A program made the position numbers and the translations under genes. From Planctomycetota bacterium (GTDB lineage: Bacteria > Planctomycetota > Planctomycetia > Isosphaerales > Isosphaeraceae), in contig JAJYCH010000366.1 in assembly GCA_021778575.1 (NCBI GenBank), positions 1 through 5,571 on the forward strand: 5,571 nt of DNA. The letters are read 5' to 3'. The notes below the pieces were generated by a model. It had not been told where the DNA came from. It searched no databases and worked only from the letters and a program-made list of their open reading frames with translations. The stretch's first letter is position 1. The number at the start of each line of letters is the position of its first letter. Shown here in pieces: positions 5,113-5,571 of the stretch.

Positions 5113-5571
5113 ATGCGTTCTCATTGTCGACGTCGACCAGCGCAACCAGCCCGTCATCGCGTTATTCCGCGGCCCGAGGCCATCGAGTCCCGTTTACTCT
5201 TGACGGTCTACACGGTGACCAGTGCGCTCGACTCCGGGACGGGGTCGCTCCGCGACGCGATCCAGAGTGTCAACAACGACTTCACTCCCGACACGATCGA
5301 TTTCGCGATTGGGCATGGTCAACAGCGGATCTTGCTGCAATCGGCCTTACCGGCCATCACCAACCAGGTCACGATCGACGGGACGACTCAGCCCGGTTAT
5401 TCGCCGTCGAGCAAGGTTCCCCAGATCGTCATCGATGGCAGTCAGGCTAATGATCCGGGGCTGGTCGGGCTCTCGATCGAGGCCCCGTACTCGATTGTTA
5501 AAGGGTTGGCGATCATCAACTCGGGAAACGCGGGACTTTACATCCAGGCCAGTTACGTCGGTGTCTACTCG
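5113..5571 (+). CDS. LEPR-XLL-type exported beta-helix protein, N-terminal part (cut by window edge)
   Basis: The first 153 codons of a probably large surface or secreted protein; the frame is open to the window end. After a basic N-terminal stretch (RSHCRRRPAQPARHRVIPR) comes PEAIESRLLLT (21-31), matching the E-x-LE-x-R-x-LL pattern (LEPR-XLL motif) at the start of many giant planctomycete exported proteins in place of a conventional signal peptide. It is followed by YTVTSALDSGTGSLRDAI (33-50), the 'GSLR(D/E)AI' opening of many bacterial right-handed parallel beta-helix proteins, and by short strands typical of that fold: VTIDGTTQPGY (86-96), IVIDGS (105-110), SIVKGLAIINSGNAGLYI (127-144). 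I chose the ATG at 5113 because an in-frame TGA at 5098-5100 lies just upstream and no other ATG intervenes; the Shine-Dalgarno sequence is weak. Activity cannot be predicted: such domains occur in polysaccharide lyases, adhesins and structural proteins. Divergent from the PEP-CTERM gene. Confidence 0.85.
   Translation, partial: MRSHCRRRPAQPARHRVIPRPEAIESRLLLTVYTVTSALDSGTGSLRDAIQSVNNDFTPDTIDFAIGHGQQRILLQSALPAITNQVTIDGTTQPGYSPSSKVPQIVIDGSQANDPGLVGLSIEAPYSIVKGLAIINSGNAGLYIQASYVGVYS

Noticed and set aside
4656..5157. Short open frames on both strands between the two surface-protein genes (85 codons plus at 4656-4913; 105 codons minus at 4840-5157)
   Set aside because: They overlap one another and the starts of the real genes, lack good ribosome sites and show no family motifs.

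Overview
The window is most likely from a GC-rich member of the Planctomycetota, possibly of the Isosphaeraceae/Gemmatales type. I infer this from the combination of a PEP-CTERM surface protein, a secreted beta-helix protein opening with an 'ExIESRLLLT' (LEPR-XLL-like) N-terminus, a free-standing four-helix-bundle (S23/IVP family) gene, and arginine genes with a GTG-start habit. Genus-level placement cannot be made from the sequence alone.

Layout. Positions 1-3206 on the minus strand hold an arginine-biosynthesis run read argB (3206-2265), argD (1621-413), argF (380 to beyond position 1, partial). They encode N-acetylglutamate kinase, acetylornithine aminotransferase and ornithine carbamoyltransferase: steps 2, 4 and 6 of the pathway, from N-acetylglutamate towards citrulline. 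argD and argF are 32 bp apart, as expected for an operon. Between argB and argD sits a module of about 605 bp (1648-2252): a four-helix-bundle gene in the same orientation, bounded by inverted arrays of the heptamer GCGGTCA (four copies on one side, three on the other). Removing it would leave argB and argD 38 bp apart, so it looks like an insertion into the operon.

Upstream of argB, 3207-3601 contains no gene but is dense in structure. It has a plausible sigma70-type promoter (3248-3276), a perfect 14-bp palindrome directly upstream of its -35 box, a MITE-like inverted-repeat element of about 149 bp (3302-3450) flanked by a 7-bp direct repeat TCCACAA, and an 11-bp perfect hairpin (3531-3561) that probably terminates the next gene.

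Positions 3602-4657 (minus strand) encode a secreted, Ser/Thr-rich, cysteine-free protein with a C-terminal PEP-CTERM sorting signal. A 455-bp intergenic region (4658-5112) separates it from a divergent plus-strand gene (5113 to beyond the window end) that starts a LEPR-XLL-like, beta-helix-type exported protein. The two surface-protein genes and the arginine genes have no obvious functional connection.

The items most worth a second look are the heptad-bounded four-helix-bundle cassette in the arg operon and the MITE-like element next to the argB promoter.
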